From SIG480 sp045595365 (GTDB lineage: Bacteria > Bacillota > Clostridia > Oscillospirales > JAAYXM01): 52,125 nt of DNA. The stretch is from NCBI GenBank assembly GCA_045595365.1, contig JAZOAI010000020.1:1-52125 (forward strand). The letters are read 5' to 3'. Under the pieces are notes generated by a model. That model was not told the DNA's origin, did not search any database, and saw only the letters and a program-made list of their open reading frames with translations. The position numbers and the translations under genes were made by a program. This document shows, piece after piece, positions 1-7,039 of the stretch; within the stretch, counting starts at the first letter, position 1; every line of letters begins with the position of its first letter.

Positions 1-5
1 TCATC

Positions 6-80
6 TAGTGTAAAATGTGTATAAGACTTCATTCTTAACCTCCGTGTTGTTGTATTTGTGGTTATTTACATTTTACACTA
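6..80. repeat. 13-bp perfect inverted repeat with 49-nt spacer
   Basis: TAGTGTAAAATGT at 6-18 is matched by its exact reverse complement at 68-80. A second short pair (AGACTTCAT at 25-33 and ATGAAGTCT at 89-97) is also present but in swapped order, so the two pairs cannot form a single continuous stem. It could be the end of an element lying to the left of the window. Function unknown. Confidence 0.6.
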
Positions 81-129
81 AGGTAAGTATGAAGTCTATT
101 CTTTTTTAGGTGTTGCACTTGATATTATA

Positions 130-265
130 ATCTGCCCTCCCTTGCCTAAAGGGAGGGGGACCACCGAAGGTGGTGGAGGGATACAAAAGAGGAAATTTTC
201 TAAAATGAAAAGAATCCCCCAGTCTGCTTCGCAGACAGCCCCCTTTAGGCAAGGGGGCCTTTAGA
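130..265. repeat. Palindrome-rich interspersed repeat (MITE-like)
   Basis: The outer arms CCCTTGCCTAAAGGG (139-153) and CCCTTTAGGCAAGGG (241-255) are perfect reverse complements. Inside are a hairpin CCACC-GAA-GGTGG near 161-173 and a hairpin GTCTGC-TTC-GCAGAC (222-236). It has no coding capacity. The shape and the phrases CCCTCCCTTGCC and CCCCCTTTAGGCAAGGGGGCC-like arms resemble a repeat I have often seen scattered between genes in gut Clostridia genomes. That resemblance is from memory; the copy number in this genome cannot be seen here. Confidence 0.75.
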
Positions 266-293
266 AGATTTGCATCTAAACCGTCTGTCCCGT

Positions 294-326
294 ATATAAA
301 GATTATCGAATGTTGTCGAAAGGAGA
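294..326 (+). repeat. Leader direct repeat, copy A
   Basis: ATATAAAGATTATCGAATG followed by TTGTC-GAAAGGAGA recurs at 741-774 with one substitution and one single-base indel. Both copies end in the ribosome binding site of the gene that follows (335-715 and 781-1299). Similarity stops abruptly on both sides of each copy. Confidence 0.85.
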
Positions 327-334
327 TAGACAAG

Positions 335-715
335 ATGAAGAAAGTTGGTATTGTACTATTATCTATTTTGATTGTATGTGCATGTCTTTTTTGTGGATAT
401 AAGATGCTTCAAAGTTTTGTTTTATCAGAGCCGACAATATTACAAAAAGTGGACTCGCCAGATGGAAAGTATACGGCATATGTTTTTCATTGCGAGGGAA
501 CGAGAGAAAGATTTACTTATAGACTGTCTGTTCTCGACAGCGACAAAAAATTAAAAACTAACGTTGGCAATACATATATTTCTGACAGCTCTTTTGATGT
601 TAGTTGGACAGATAGTGGAGAACTGAAGGTTAATAATTATCCTACAATAAATATATTCAAACAAAAACGAAAAGTTGGTAAAATTGAAATTCAATATAGT
701 TATCTAAAAGAATAG
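335..715 (+). CDS. Small membrane-anchored or secreted protein, DUF5412-like
   Basis: A 126-residue protein of unknown function. Residues 1-25 form a hydrophobic signal or anchor segment after MKK, with cysteines at 15, 17 and 20 but no clean lipobox. The rest begins with SPDGKYTAYVF and later SFDVSWTDSGEL, a pattern I associate with DUF5412 proteins, which are exported proteins of unknown role; this is recalled, not searched. The start is supported by AAAGGAGA about 10 bases upstream. The gene is more AT-rich than its right-hand neighbour, sits just after a MITE-like repeat, and shares a duplicated 33-bp leader with the following nitroreductase gene, so it may be an insertion into that leader. 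Confidence 0.6.
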   Translation: MKKVGIVLLSILIVCACLFCGYKMLQSFVLSEPTILQKVDSPDGKYTAYVFHCEGTRERFTYRLSVLDSDKKLKTNVGNTYISDSSFDVSWTDSGELKVNNYPTINIFKQKRKVGKIEIQYSYLKE

Positions 716-740
716 TTTTTGTTCCTAACTTGACAAAATC

Positions 741-774
741 ATATAAAGATTATCGAATGATGTCCGAAAGGAGA
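741..774 (+). repeat. Leader direct repeat, copy B
   Basis: The second copy of the 294-326 sequence, directly in front of the nitroreductase start at 781 and including its ribosome binding site GAAAGGAGA. Confidence 0.85.
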
Positions 775-780
775 ATAACT

Positions 781-1299
781 ATGGAATTTGAAAAGCTGAT
801 TTCAGAGAGATACTCTGTGAGAAAATTCAAACCTGAGCATTTAAAACAGGAATGCATTGACGCAATTCTTGATGCCGGCCATAAGGCGCCGACGGGGTGC
901 AATTTTCAACCGCAAAGGATTCTTGTCTTAAACACCGATGAGGCGATGAACAAATTGAAGAAATGCACAAAATGTCATTTCGACGCCCCTTCCGCTATGC
1001 TCGTTTGCTACAATCAGGATGAAAGCTGGAAACGGCCTTATGACGGTGCGCTGTCCGCTCCTGTTGACGCGGCGATTGTCGCAACGCATATGATGCTTGC
1101 GGCTCATAATGCGGGAGCCGGGTGCTGTTGGGTTATGCATTTTGACCCCGCCGCGACTTGCGAGGTTTTTAATATTCCGGAGAACATCAAACCCCTTGCA
1201 CTTCTTGTTATGGGGTATCCGGCGGAAGATTCAAAGCCGATTGCGATGCATTCGGAATTCAGACCGCAGGAGGAAGTTGTGTCTTACGGCAGCTTTTAA
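781..1299 (+). CDS. Nitroreductase family protein
   Basis: A 172-residue FMN-dependent NAD(P)H oxidoreductase of the nitroreductase fold. Seen: the N-terminal FMN-binding signature ERYSVRKF at about residues 8-15, APTGCNFQPQ near 38-47 (the usual APSxxNxQP segment), and the late hydrophobic stretch ending in LLVMGYPAE, typical of the family's flavin-contacting C-terminal part. Length fits the short bacterial branch. The start at 781 has AAAGGAGA 6 to 13 bases upstream; an in-frame upstream codon at 730 has no ribosome binding site and lies before the duplicated leader. Physiological substrate unknown. The next gene, a serine transporter, follows after 55 bases. Confidence 0.85.
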   Translation: MEFEKLISERYSVRKFKPEHLKQECIDAILDAGHKAPTGCNFQPQRILVLNTDEAMNKLKKCTKCHFDAPSAMLVCYNQDESWKRPYDGALSAPVDAAIVATHMMLAAHNAGAGCCWVMHFDPAATCEVFNIPENIKPLALLVMGYPAEDSKPIAMHSEFRPQEEVVSYGSF

Positions 1300-1354
1300 T
1301 TTCTGCATATTTTGTGTGACAAAACTAAATATAAAAACATCTTTGGAGGTACAA

Positions 1355-2578
1355 ATGAAAAAATTATTCTCTTATTACGTTGAGTCCCCGCTTATATTGC
1401 GTATTGCAATAGGCCTCGTTATCGGAATTTGCCTCGGGCTATGGGTGCCGCAGGCAGAATTTGTCACCGTTTTCGGTGATATCTTTGTCGGCGCGCTTAA
1501 GGCTATTGCGCCTATTCTCGTTTTTGTTCTTGTCATAGCTTCGCTTTCAAGCGCAGGCAAAGGCATCGGCAAAAGATTTCGAACAGTTATAATATTTTAT
1601 ATCCTAAGCACATTCCTCGCGGCAGTTGTCGCAGTTATTGGCAGCTATATGTTCAAGGTCACGATTCCTCTCGCAGCTGCGGCTGAGCAGTCTGCTCCTG
1701 CAGGTCTTGGCGAGGTTTTTAAAACGCTTCTTTCCAATATGGTTATGAACCCTGTTCAGTCGATACTTAGCGCAAACTATATCGGCATATTGACATGGGC
1801 AATTATTTTCGGGCTTGCCTTGAGAGGCTTTGCAAGTGAAAAAACAAAAGAGGTTTTGTCAGATATCTCCAATGCAGTTTCCAAAACTGTAGGCTGGATT
1901 ATTCAGCTTGCGCCGTTTGGTATTCTGGGCCTTGTCTATGCTTCAATCAGTGAATACGGCATTGAGATTTTCACAAGCTACGGTAAGCTTCTGCTCGTGC
2001 TTGTCGGATGTATGTTAGCCGTTGCTTTGATAGTTGACCCGCTCCTTGTCGCAGTTTCTCTTAAGAAAAACCCTTATCCGCTTGTTTTTAAGTGCTTTAA
2101 AGAGTCGGGGATTACTGCGTTCTTCACAAGAAGCTCTGCAGCGAACATTCCGGTTAACATGAGCCTCTGCGAGAGACTCGGGCTTGATAAAGAGTATTAC
2201 AGCGTTTCTATTCCGTTAGGTGCCACAATCAATATGGACGGTGCAGCAATAACAATCACTGTTATGTCACTTGCGGCGGCATTTTCCCAGGGCATAAACG
2301 TTAACATCGTTCTTGCCGTTCTCTTAAGCTTTGTTGCAACGCTTGGCGCGTGCGGCGCGTCAGGAGTCGCGGGCGGTTCACTTCTGCTTATTCCGATGGC
2401 GTGCTCGCTCCTGGGAGTAGGGCAGGATATAGCTATGCAGGTTGTTGCCGTCGGATTTATAATCGGCGTTGTTCAGGATTCACTTGAAACTGCAATCAAC
2501 TCATCAGGTGACGTTCTTTTCTGCGCAACAGCAGAATTCCTCGAGTGGAAAAAAGAAGGTAAAAAACTTCCGTTCTGA
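1355..2578 (+). CDS. sstT: Na+/serine-threonine symporter SstT
   Basis: A 407-residue inner-membrane transporter of the dicarboxylate/amino acid:cation symporter (DAACS) family; the SstT branch imports serine and threonine with Na+. Seen: eight or more hydrophobic segments, the serine-rich re-entrant region TRSSAANIPVN near 265-275, the cation site NMDGAAI near 302, and the C-terminal SLETAINSSGD. Length matches E. coli SstT (about 414). The start at 1355 is set by TTTGGAGGT seven bases upstream; the longer open frame to 1097 overlaps the nitroreductase gene and is unlikely. It precedes glutamine synthetase, suggesting amino acid and nitrogen metabolism. Confidence 0.9.
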   Translation: MKKLFSYYVESPLILRIAIGLVIGICLGLWVPQAEFVTVFGDIFVGALKAIAPILVFVLVIASLSSAGKGIGKRFRTVIIFYILSTFLAAVVAVIGSYMFKVTIPLAAAAEQSAPAGLGEVFKTLLSNMVMNPVQSILSANYIGILTWAIIFGLALRGFASEKTKEVLSDISNAVSKTVGWIIQLAPFGILGLVYASISEYGIEIFTSYGKLLLVLVGCMLAVALIVDPLLVAVSLKKNPYPLVFKCFKESGITAFFTRSSAANIPVNMSLCERLGLDKEYYSVSIPLGATINMDGAAITITVMSLAAAFSQGINVNIVLAVLLSFVATLGACGASGVAGGSLLLIPMACSLLGVGQDIAMQVVAVGFIIGVVQDSLETAINSSGDVLFCATAEFLEWKKEGKKLPF

Positions 2579-2641
2579 CGAAAAAGGTATGTATTAAACC
2601 GATGAGGTTTTAAAATTTATAAAAAGAAAGAGGTATAAAAA

Positions 2642-4066
2642 ATGAACAGCAAGATACAGAAGATAATGAAGCTTATCCGCGATAACGACATCAAAATGGT
2701 CGATTTTAAAATGGTCGATATCAACGGTCAGTTCCGCCACGTAACAATCCCCGCAAAGGATTTTTCCGAAGAGGTTATGAAGAACGGAATCGGGTTTGAT
2801 GCTTCAAACTACGGCTATGCAGTAGTCGAAAAGAGCGATATGGTTTTCATCCCCGACCCCGAAACTGCTACGATTGACCCCTTTTGCGAAATCCCCACGC
2901 TTTCAATGACGGGTAACGCGATGATTATCGACAATCCTGAAAACCGCCCCCTTGCACAGTATCCGAGAAATATCGTTCTTGCAGCAGAGCAGTATATGAA
3001 GGATTCTGGAATTGCTGATACAATGCTCATTCTTCCTGAATTTGAGTTTTATCTTTTCGATCAGGTGGGGTGGGAAGTTGCCCCGAACTCAATCGGAGTG
3101 TCGATGGATGCTGTTCAGGCACACTGGAACAGTGCCTGCGAGGGCATGGGCAACATTGTCCCGAAGCAGAAGAACTACCACATCGCAAAGCCGTTTGACG
3201 TCTCTTATGAAGCGAGAAGCGAAATGTGTATGCTTATGGAAGAGGCGGGAATTGCTATAAACTATCACCACCCCGAAGTCGGTGCATCAGGCCAGTTCGA
3301 GATAGAGCCGAAGCTCGGGCAGATGTCAAAAATGGCAGACGCAACGATGATGATAAAATACATTATCCACAACGTCGCGAGAAAGTACGGCAAGTCCGCA
3401 ACCTTTATGCCAAAACCCGTTATGGGCGAGGCGGGCAACGGTATGCACGTGCATATGCTCCTGTTAAAAGACGGCGAACCGGTGTTCTCCGATGATAACG
3501 GATATGCAAACTTGAGTGAAAACGCGCATTACTTTATGGGAGGCCTTCTCAAGCATATTGCTTCTCTCTGTGCTATAACAAACCCGAGCACAAACTCCTT
3601 CAAGCGTCTCGTTCCGGGCTTTGAGGCTCCTGTAACCGTAGGTTATGCAACCTCAAACCGCAGCGCAGTAATCCGAATCCCGGCATATGCTAAAGCTCCG
3701 AATCTGAGAAGATTTGAGCTTCGCAACCCGGATGCTACGTGCAACCCCTATTTCTGCTATGCGGCTATTCTTATGGCAGGCCTTGACGGAATTAAGAACA
3801 AAATTGACCCGCACAAAAACGGCTGGGGGCCGTATGATATGAACCTCTTCAACCTTCCGGAAGAGGAGAAGGCAAAGCTTACAAGCCTTCCCACATCTCT
3901 TGAGGAAGCTCTCTCAGCTCTTGAAAATGACCACGCATATCTCACAGAAGGCGGAGTTTTCCCGGAGGAACTCATCAAGAACTTCATCGCGTCAAAGCGC
4001 AAGGAGTGCCGTGAGCTTGCGGCTATCCCGAGCCCGGCAGAGTTTGACCGCTATTATAATCTCTAA
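2642..4066 (+). CDS. glnA: Glutamine synthetase type I
   Basis: A 474-residue cytoplasmic enzyme making glutamine from glutamate, ammonia and ATP, normally a dodecamer. Seen: the beta-grasp N-terminal part with VDFKMVDINGQ, the metal/substrate motif LPEFEFYLFD near 124-133, GASGQFEIEPK near 212, the ATP region GNGMHVHMLL near 265-275, and RRFELRNPDATCNPY near 355-369. At the position of the adenylylated tyrosine of the enterobacterial enzyme (NLYDLP) this protein has NLFNLP, so covalent adenylylation at that site is not possible. The start follows AAAGAGGT. No riboswitch is visible in the 63 bases upstream. It follows sstT and may share its transcript. Confidence 0.93.
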   Translation: MNSKIQKIMKLIRDNDIKMVDFKMVDINGQFRHVTIPAKDFSEEVMKNGIGFDASNYGYAVVEKSDMVFIPDPETATIDPFCEIPTLSMTGNAMIIDNPENRPLAQYPRNIVLAAEQYMKDSGIADTMLILPEFEFYLFDQVGWEVAPNSIGVSMDAVQAHWNSACEGMGNIVPKQKNYHIAKPFDVSYEARSEMCMLMEEAGIAINYHHPEVGASGQFEIEPKLGQMSKMADATMMIKYIIHNVARKYGKSATFMPKPVMGEAGNGMHVHMLLLKDGEPVFSDDNGYANLSENAHYFMGGLLKHIASLCAITNPSTNSFKRLVPGFEAPVTVGYATSNRSAVIRIPAYAKAPNLRRFELRNPDATCNPYFCYAAILMAGLDGIKNKIDPHKNGWGPYDMNLFNLPEEEKAKLTSLPTSLEEALSALENDHAYLTEGGVFPEELIKNFIASKRKECRELAAIPSPAEFDRYYNL

Positions 4067-4093
4067 AAACTTCGGCTCACGTTGGAGAAGTAT

Positions 4094-4273
4094 ATGGATA
4101 TAAAACTCGGCGATGTTGTAAAAATGAAAAAGAAGCACCCCTGCGGAAGTGACCTGTGGAGTGTCACACGTGTCGGAATGGACATAAAGCTTCGGTGTTC
4201 CGGGTGCGGGCATGAGATAATGCTTCCGCGAAACAAGGCGGAAACTGCTATCAAAGAAATTCAGAATAAATAA
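4094..4273 (+). CDS. DUF951 family protein
   Basis: A 59-residue basic protein starting MDIKLGDVVKMKKKHPCGS, with a later CSGCGHEIMLPR. The DxVxMKKxHPCG and CxxCG pattern is characteristic of DUF951, a small widespread Firmicutes protein of unknown function whose three cysteines and one histidine may bind a metal. The start at 4094 is preceded by TGGAG at the right distance; an in-frame TTG at 4082 overlaps that site and is less likely. It starts 28 bases after glnA and probably shares its transcript. Confidence 0.85.
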   Translation: MDIKLGDVVKMKKKHPCGSDLWSVTRVGMDIKLRCSGCGHEIMLPRNKAETAIKEIQNK

Positions 4274-4280
4274 AACGCAC

Positions 4281-4316
4281 GCTTGCCCGATGGAAAAACT
4301 TTTCCTTCGGGCAAGC
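4281..4316 (+). terminator. Hairpin after glnA-DUF951, possible terminator
   Basis: GCTTGCCCGA (4281-4290) pairs perfectly with TCGGGCAAGC (4307-4316) just after the DUF951 stop. No run of T follows, so intrinsic termination is uncertain. Confidence 0.5.
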
Positions 4317-4324
4317 TATATGAA

Positions 4325-4412
4325 AGAGTAAACGAAAAATATGACGCTCTGTAATTTGTCACGTTCATCTGACAGGAGGGGAATGGGAGTTTCATATGCT
4401 GGCGTTTACTCT
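4325..4412 (+). other. Possible structured RNA or large stem-loop of unknown type
   Basis: AGAGTAAACG (4325-4334) pairs perfectly with CGTTTACTCT (4403-4412), enclosing about 68 nt. ATATGAAA (4318-4325) is also complementary to TTTCATAT (4390-4397), so two alternative pairings compete. The enclosed part holds GACAGGAGGGGAATGGGAG. It lies upstream of the rpe promoter (4452-4479), so it is not part of the rpe leader unless read-through occurs. I recognise no known riboswitch class. Confidence 0.35.
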
Positions 4413-4451
4413 GCTCAATAATATGTTATGCAAGTAAATTTAAAATGTTCA

Positions 4452-4479
4452 TTGACCTTTTTTTGTATAGTGGTATAAT
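4452..4479 (+). promoter_or_regulatory. Sigma-A type promoter of rpe
   Basis: TTGACC (4452-4457), 16-bp spacer, TATAAT (4474-4479) with TGG just before the -10 box. It lies 32 bases before the rpe start. Confidence 0.75.
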
Positions 4480-4510
4480 AAAGAAAACAAATGTTTTGGA
4501 GGAAAATATT

Positions 4511-5155
4511 ATGGCTATAGTATCACCGTCAATTTTATCGGCGGATTTTGCAAACCTTGAAAGCGAAATGAAGCGTCTTGAAGCTGCAGGGGCAGACTGG
4601 GCTCATGTCGATGTTATGGACGGGCATTTTGTCCCGAATATCTCAATCGGCGCGCCGGTTGTAAAGGCGATTTCAAAGGTTTCAGACCTTCCTCTTGATG
4701 TCCACCTCATGATTTCAGACCCTGCTTTTTATCTTGACGATTTCATAAAAGCCGGGGCATACCTCATAACTATCCACGAGGAATGTGATTCCGATATTGA
4801 AGAGACCCTCAAGCGCATCCGCGCAGCAGGAGTCAAGGCCGCGCTCTCCATTAAGCCGAACACCCCCGTCTCCGCACTTGAGAAGTACATAGAGCTTCTT
4901 GATATGGTGCTTATCATGACGGTTGAGCCGGGCTTTGGCGGGCAGAAGTTTATTGATAAGTGTCTGCCGAAAATTGCGGAGGCAAGAAAGCTTATCGACG
5001 AAAAGAACCCGAAATGTCTTCTCCAGATAGACGGTGGTGTTACCTGTGAAAATGTCGAAGCTGCAAAGGTGGCGGGCGCCGACGTGTTCGTTGCAGGCTC
5101 ATCTGTTTTTGGAGCAGCCGATATGAAAGCTGCGATAGAGTTCTTAGGGAAATAA
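4511..5155 (+). CDS. rpe: Ribulose-phosphate 3-epimerase
   Basis: A 214-residue TIM-barrel enzyme interconverting ribulose 5-phosphate and xylulose 5-phosphate in the pentose phosphate pathway. Seen: SPSILSADFANL at the N-terminus, HVDVMDGHFVPN near 32-43 (metal and catalytic aspartate), LDVHLMI near 62-68, MTVEPGFGGQKF near 137-148, and the phosphate-binding DGGV and AGSSVF. Length is normal. The start at 4511 follows GGAGGA; the open frame reaches back to 4445 but that stretch contains the promoter. A flippase gene follows after 26 bases, probably on the same transcript. Confidence 0.93.
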   Translation: MAIVSPSILSADFANLESEMKRLEAAGADWAHVDVMDGHFVPNISIGAPVVKAISKVSDLPLDVHLMISDPAFYLDDFIKAGAYLITIHEECDSDIEETLKRIRAAGVKAALSIKPNTPVSALEKYIELLDMVLIMTVEPGFGGQKFIDKCLPKIAEARKLIDEKNPKCLLQIDGGVTCENVEAAKVAGADVFVAGSSVFGAADMKAAIEFLGK

Positions 5156-5181
5156 CACCCGGAAAAGGAGTTGTGCGTCAG

Positions 5182-6933
5182 ATGCAACGAAAAAAACAAA
5201 GCTTCTTTAAAGGAGCATTTATCCTTTCGGTTGCCGCGGTGATAGTCAAGCTTCTCGGAGCTGTATTTAAAATCCCGCTTACGAACATCCTCGGCGGAGA
5301 CGGAATGGGATATTTCTCTACAGCGTATGACCTCTATATGCCGGTTTATGTTATCTCAAATGCCGGGCTTCCCGTTGCAATTGCGCGGATTGTTGCCGAG
5401 AGCGTCTCACAAAACAGATTTCGCGACGTTCGCCGCACATTAAAAATCGCAAACGCTGTCTTTTTTGCAACCGGCACCCTCGGCTTCTGCATTCTCTTTT
5501 TCGGAGCAGGGCTTCTGGTTAAAACAATAAACAACCCCGGTGCGTATCTTGCTGTTATGGCAATGGCTCCGACAGTCTTTTTCGTTTGCCTCACTTCCGC
5601 GTATAAGGGGTACTACGAAGGGCTTTCAAATATGTATCCCACAGCACTTTCTCAGGTCATCGAGGTTATAGTTAAGCTTGTGTTTGGCCTCGGGCTTTCG
5701 ATGGCAGCATATAAGCTTGGCATAAGCGAATTTGAAGCGAGCGGAACGGTTTTGGGAAAAGCCTTTGAAAGCTTTGAAGATGCGAAGCTTTATGTTCTGC
5801 AGTTTGCGGCAGCAGGGGCAATCCTCGGCGTCGCACTCGGCGCATTCGGAAGCTGGCTTTCTGTATACATCCGCCACAAAAGAAGCGGGGATAAAATTAC
5901 CGCTGAGGAGTTATCAGCACCTCAGGAGGTTACCCCCACAAAAACAATCCTAAAGAAGATTGTGAAAATTGCAATCCCGATTGCGCTCGGTTCGTGTGTC
6001 GGCCAGCTTACGGGCATAATAGATTTGTGGTCGGTTATGAACCGCCTGCATTTTGCAGTAGGCCTTGACCTTGACGCTATCAAGAATATATACGGCGCGG
6101 CAATCCCGGCAGGGAAGGCGATTGAGAGCATCCCGAACTATTTAAACGGATGCTATAAAGGGATGGCGGTTAATCTCTATAACCTCATCCCGACATTTAC
6201 GGTTGCCTTTGGCGTCAGCGCTCTCCCGGCAATAACAATGGCATGGACAGAGAAAAACTCAGAAGCGCTTAAGGAAAACATAGAGGCAGTTCTTCGTATG
6301 ACTATGCTTCTTGTCCTTCCTGCTGGTATCGGGATGTCATCATTATCCCACGGGATTTTAACACTTCTCTACGGTGGCAGACCTGAAGAAGTCGAAATTG
6401 CGGCGCCTTTGCTTGCAATTCTCGGCATAGCGGTCATATTTTCGGCTGCGTGTTCACCAATCAATAGTATGCTTCAGGCTATCGGAAGGGCAGACCTTCC
6501 CGTTAAAATTATGGTTGGGTGCGCAGCGTTCAAGCTTGCGTTTAATTATATCACTGTCGGAATCCCTGAAATAAACATCAAAGGTGCGCCGATAGGAACA
6601 CTTCTCTGTTATATTATGATAATGACCATAAGCTTGTATTTCCTGGTGAAAAATTCCGGAGTAAAGCTTAATTGCATTACAGTATTTGCAAAACCTGCAG
6701 TTTCCGCGATTCTCTGTGGAATCTCAGCCTTTATAGCCTCTCATCTTCTGCAGATGGTTATATCTGAAAAGCTCGCAACCGTTTTGGGAATCGCCGTTGG
6801 TGGTATAGTGTATATAGCGGCGCTGGTTCTCCTGCGTGCAATAAGCGAAGAGGATGTCCGCAGGCTCCCCAAGGGCGAAAAGCTTGCAAGGCTATATAAC
6901 AAGCTCCCCGGCATTGTAAAAAAGGAAAACTGA
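5182..6933 (+). CDS. SpoVB-like polysaccharide flippase (MOP superfamily)
   Basis: A 583-residue membrane protein with about 14 hydrophobic segments. The N-terminal GAFILSVAAVIVKLLGAVFKIPL and YDLYMPVYVISNAGLP are typical of the SpoVB/MurJ-like branch of the MATE/MVF flippases, which move lipid-linked sugars across the membrane. SpoVB takes part in spore cortex synthesis in Bacillus, and other paralogues serve cell-wall or exopolysaccharide assembly; which role applies here is not visible. The start at 5182 is 12 bases after AAAGGAG; an in-frame GTG at 5173 is too close to that site. A strong hairpin follows the stop. Confidence 0.85.
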   Translation: MQRKKQSFFKGAFILSVAAVIVKLLGAVFKIPLTNILGGDGMGYFSTAYDLYMPVYVISNAGLPVAIARIVAESVSQNRFRDVRRTLKIANAVFFATGTLGFCILFFGAGLLVKTINNPGAYLAVMAMAPTVFFVCLTSAYKGYYEGLSNMYPTALSQVIEVIVKLVFGLGLSMAAYKLGISEFEASGTVLGKAFESFEDAKLYVLQFAAAGAILGVALGAFGSWLSVYIRHKRSGDKITAEELSAPQEVTPTKTILKKIVKIAIPIALGSCVGQLTGIIDLWSVMNRLHFAVGLDLDAIKNIYGAAIPAGKAIESIPNYLNGCYKGMAVNLYNLIPTFTVAFGVSALPAITMAWTEKNSEALKENIEAVLRMTMLLVLPAGIGMSSLSHGILTLLYGGRPEEVEIAAPLLAILGIAVIFSAACSPINSMLQAIGRADLPVKIMVGCAAFKLAFNYITVGIPEINIKGAPIGTLLCYIMIMTISLYFLVKNSGVKLNCITVFAKPAVSAILCGISAFIASHLLQMVISEKLATVLGIAVGGIVYIAALVLLRAISEEDVRRLPKGEKLARLYNKLPGIVKKEN

Positions 6934-6946
6934 ATAAAGAATAAAG

Positions 6947-6978
6947 GCAGAAACGATTAATTTCGTTTCTGCATTTTT
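6947..6978 (+). terminator. Rho-independent terminator
   Basis: GCAGAAACG (6947-6955) pairs with CGTTTCTGC (6964-6972), followed by ATTTTTC. It ends the rpe-flippase transcript. Confidence 0.85.
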
Positions 6979-6997
6979 CGTATACAATAAGAAAGGG

Positions 6998-7025
6998 TTT
7001 GTAGCAAAATGTATTTTGCTACAAA
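6998..7025 (-). terminator. Long perfect hairpin after the ABC exporter genes
   Basis: TTTGTAGCAAAAT (6998-7010) and ATTTTGCTACAAA (7013-7025) are perfect reverse complements with two bases between. It lies just beyond the stop of the minus-strand ABC gene. The following minus-strand bases are only moderately T-rich (CCCTTTCTT), so it may be a terminator or a transcript-end stabiliser. Confidence 0.6.
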
Positions 7026-7039
7026 TCCTTTGCTTTGGA

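Noticed and set aside
1097..1354. Longer N-terminus for the serine symporter
   Set aside because: The extension overlaps the nitroreductase gene; a strong GGAGGT lies right before the ATG at 1355 and the remaining length fits the family.
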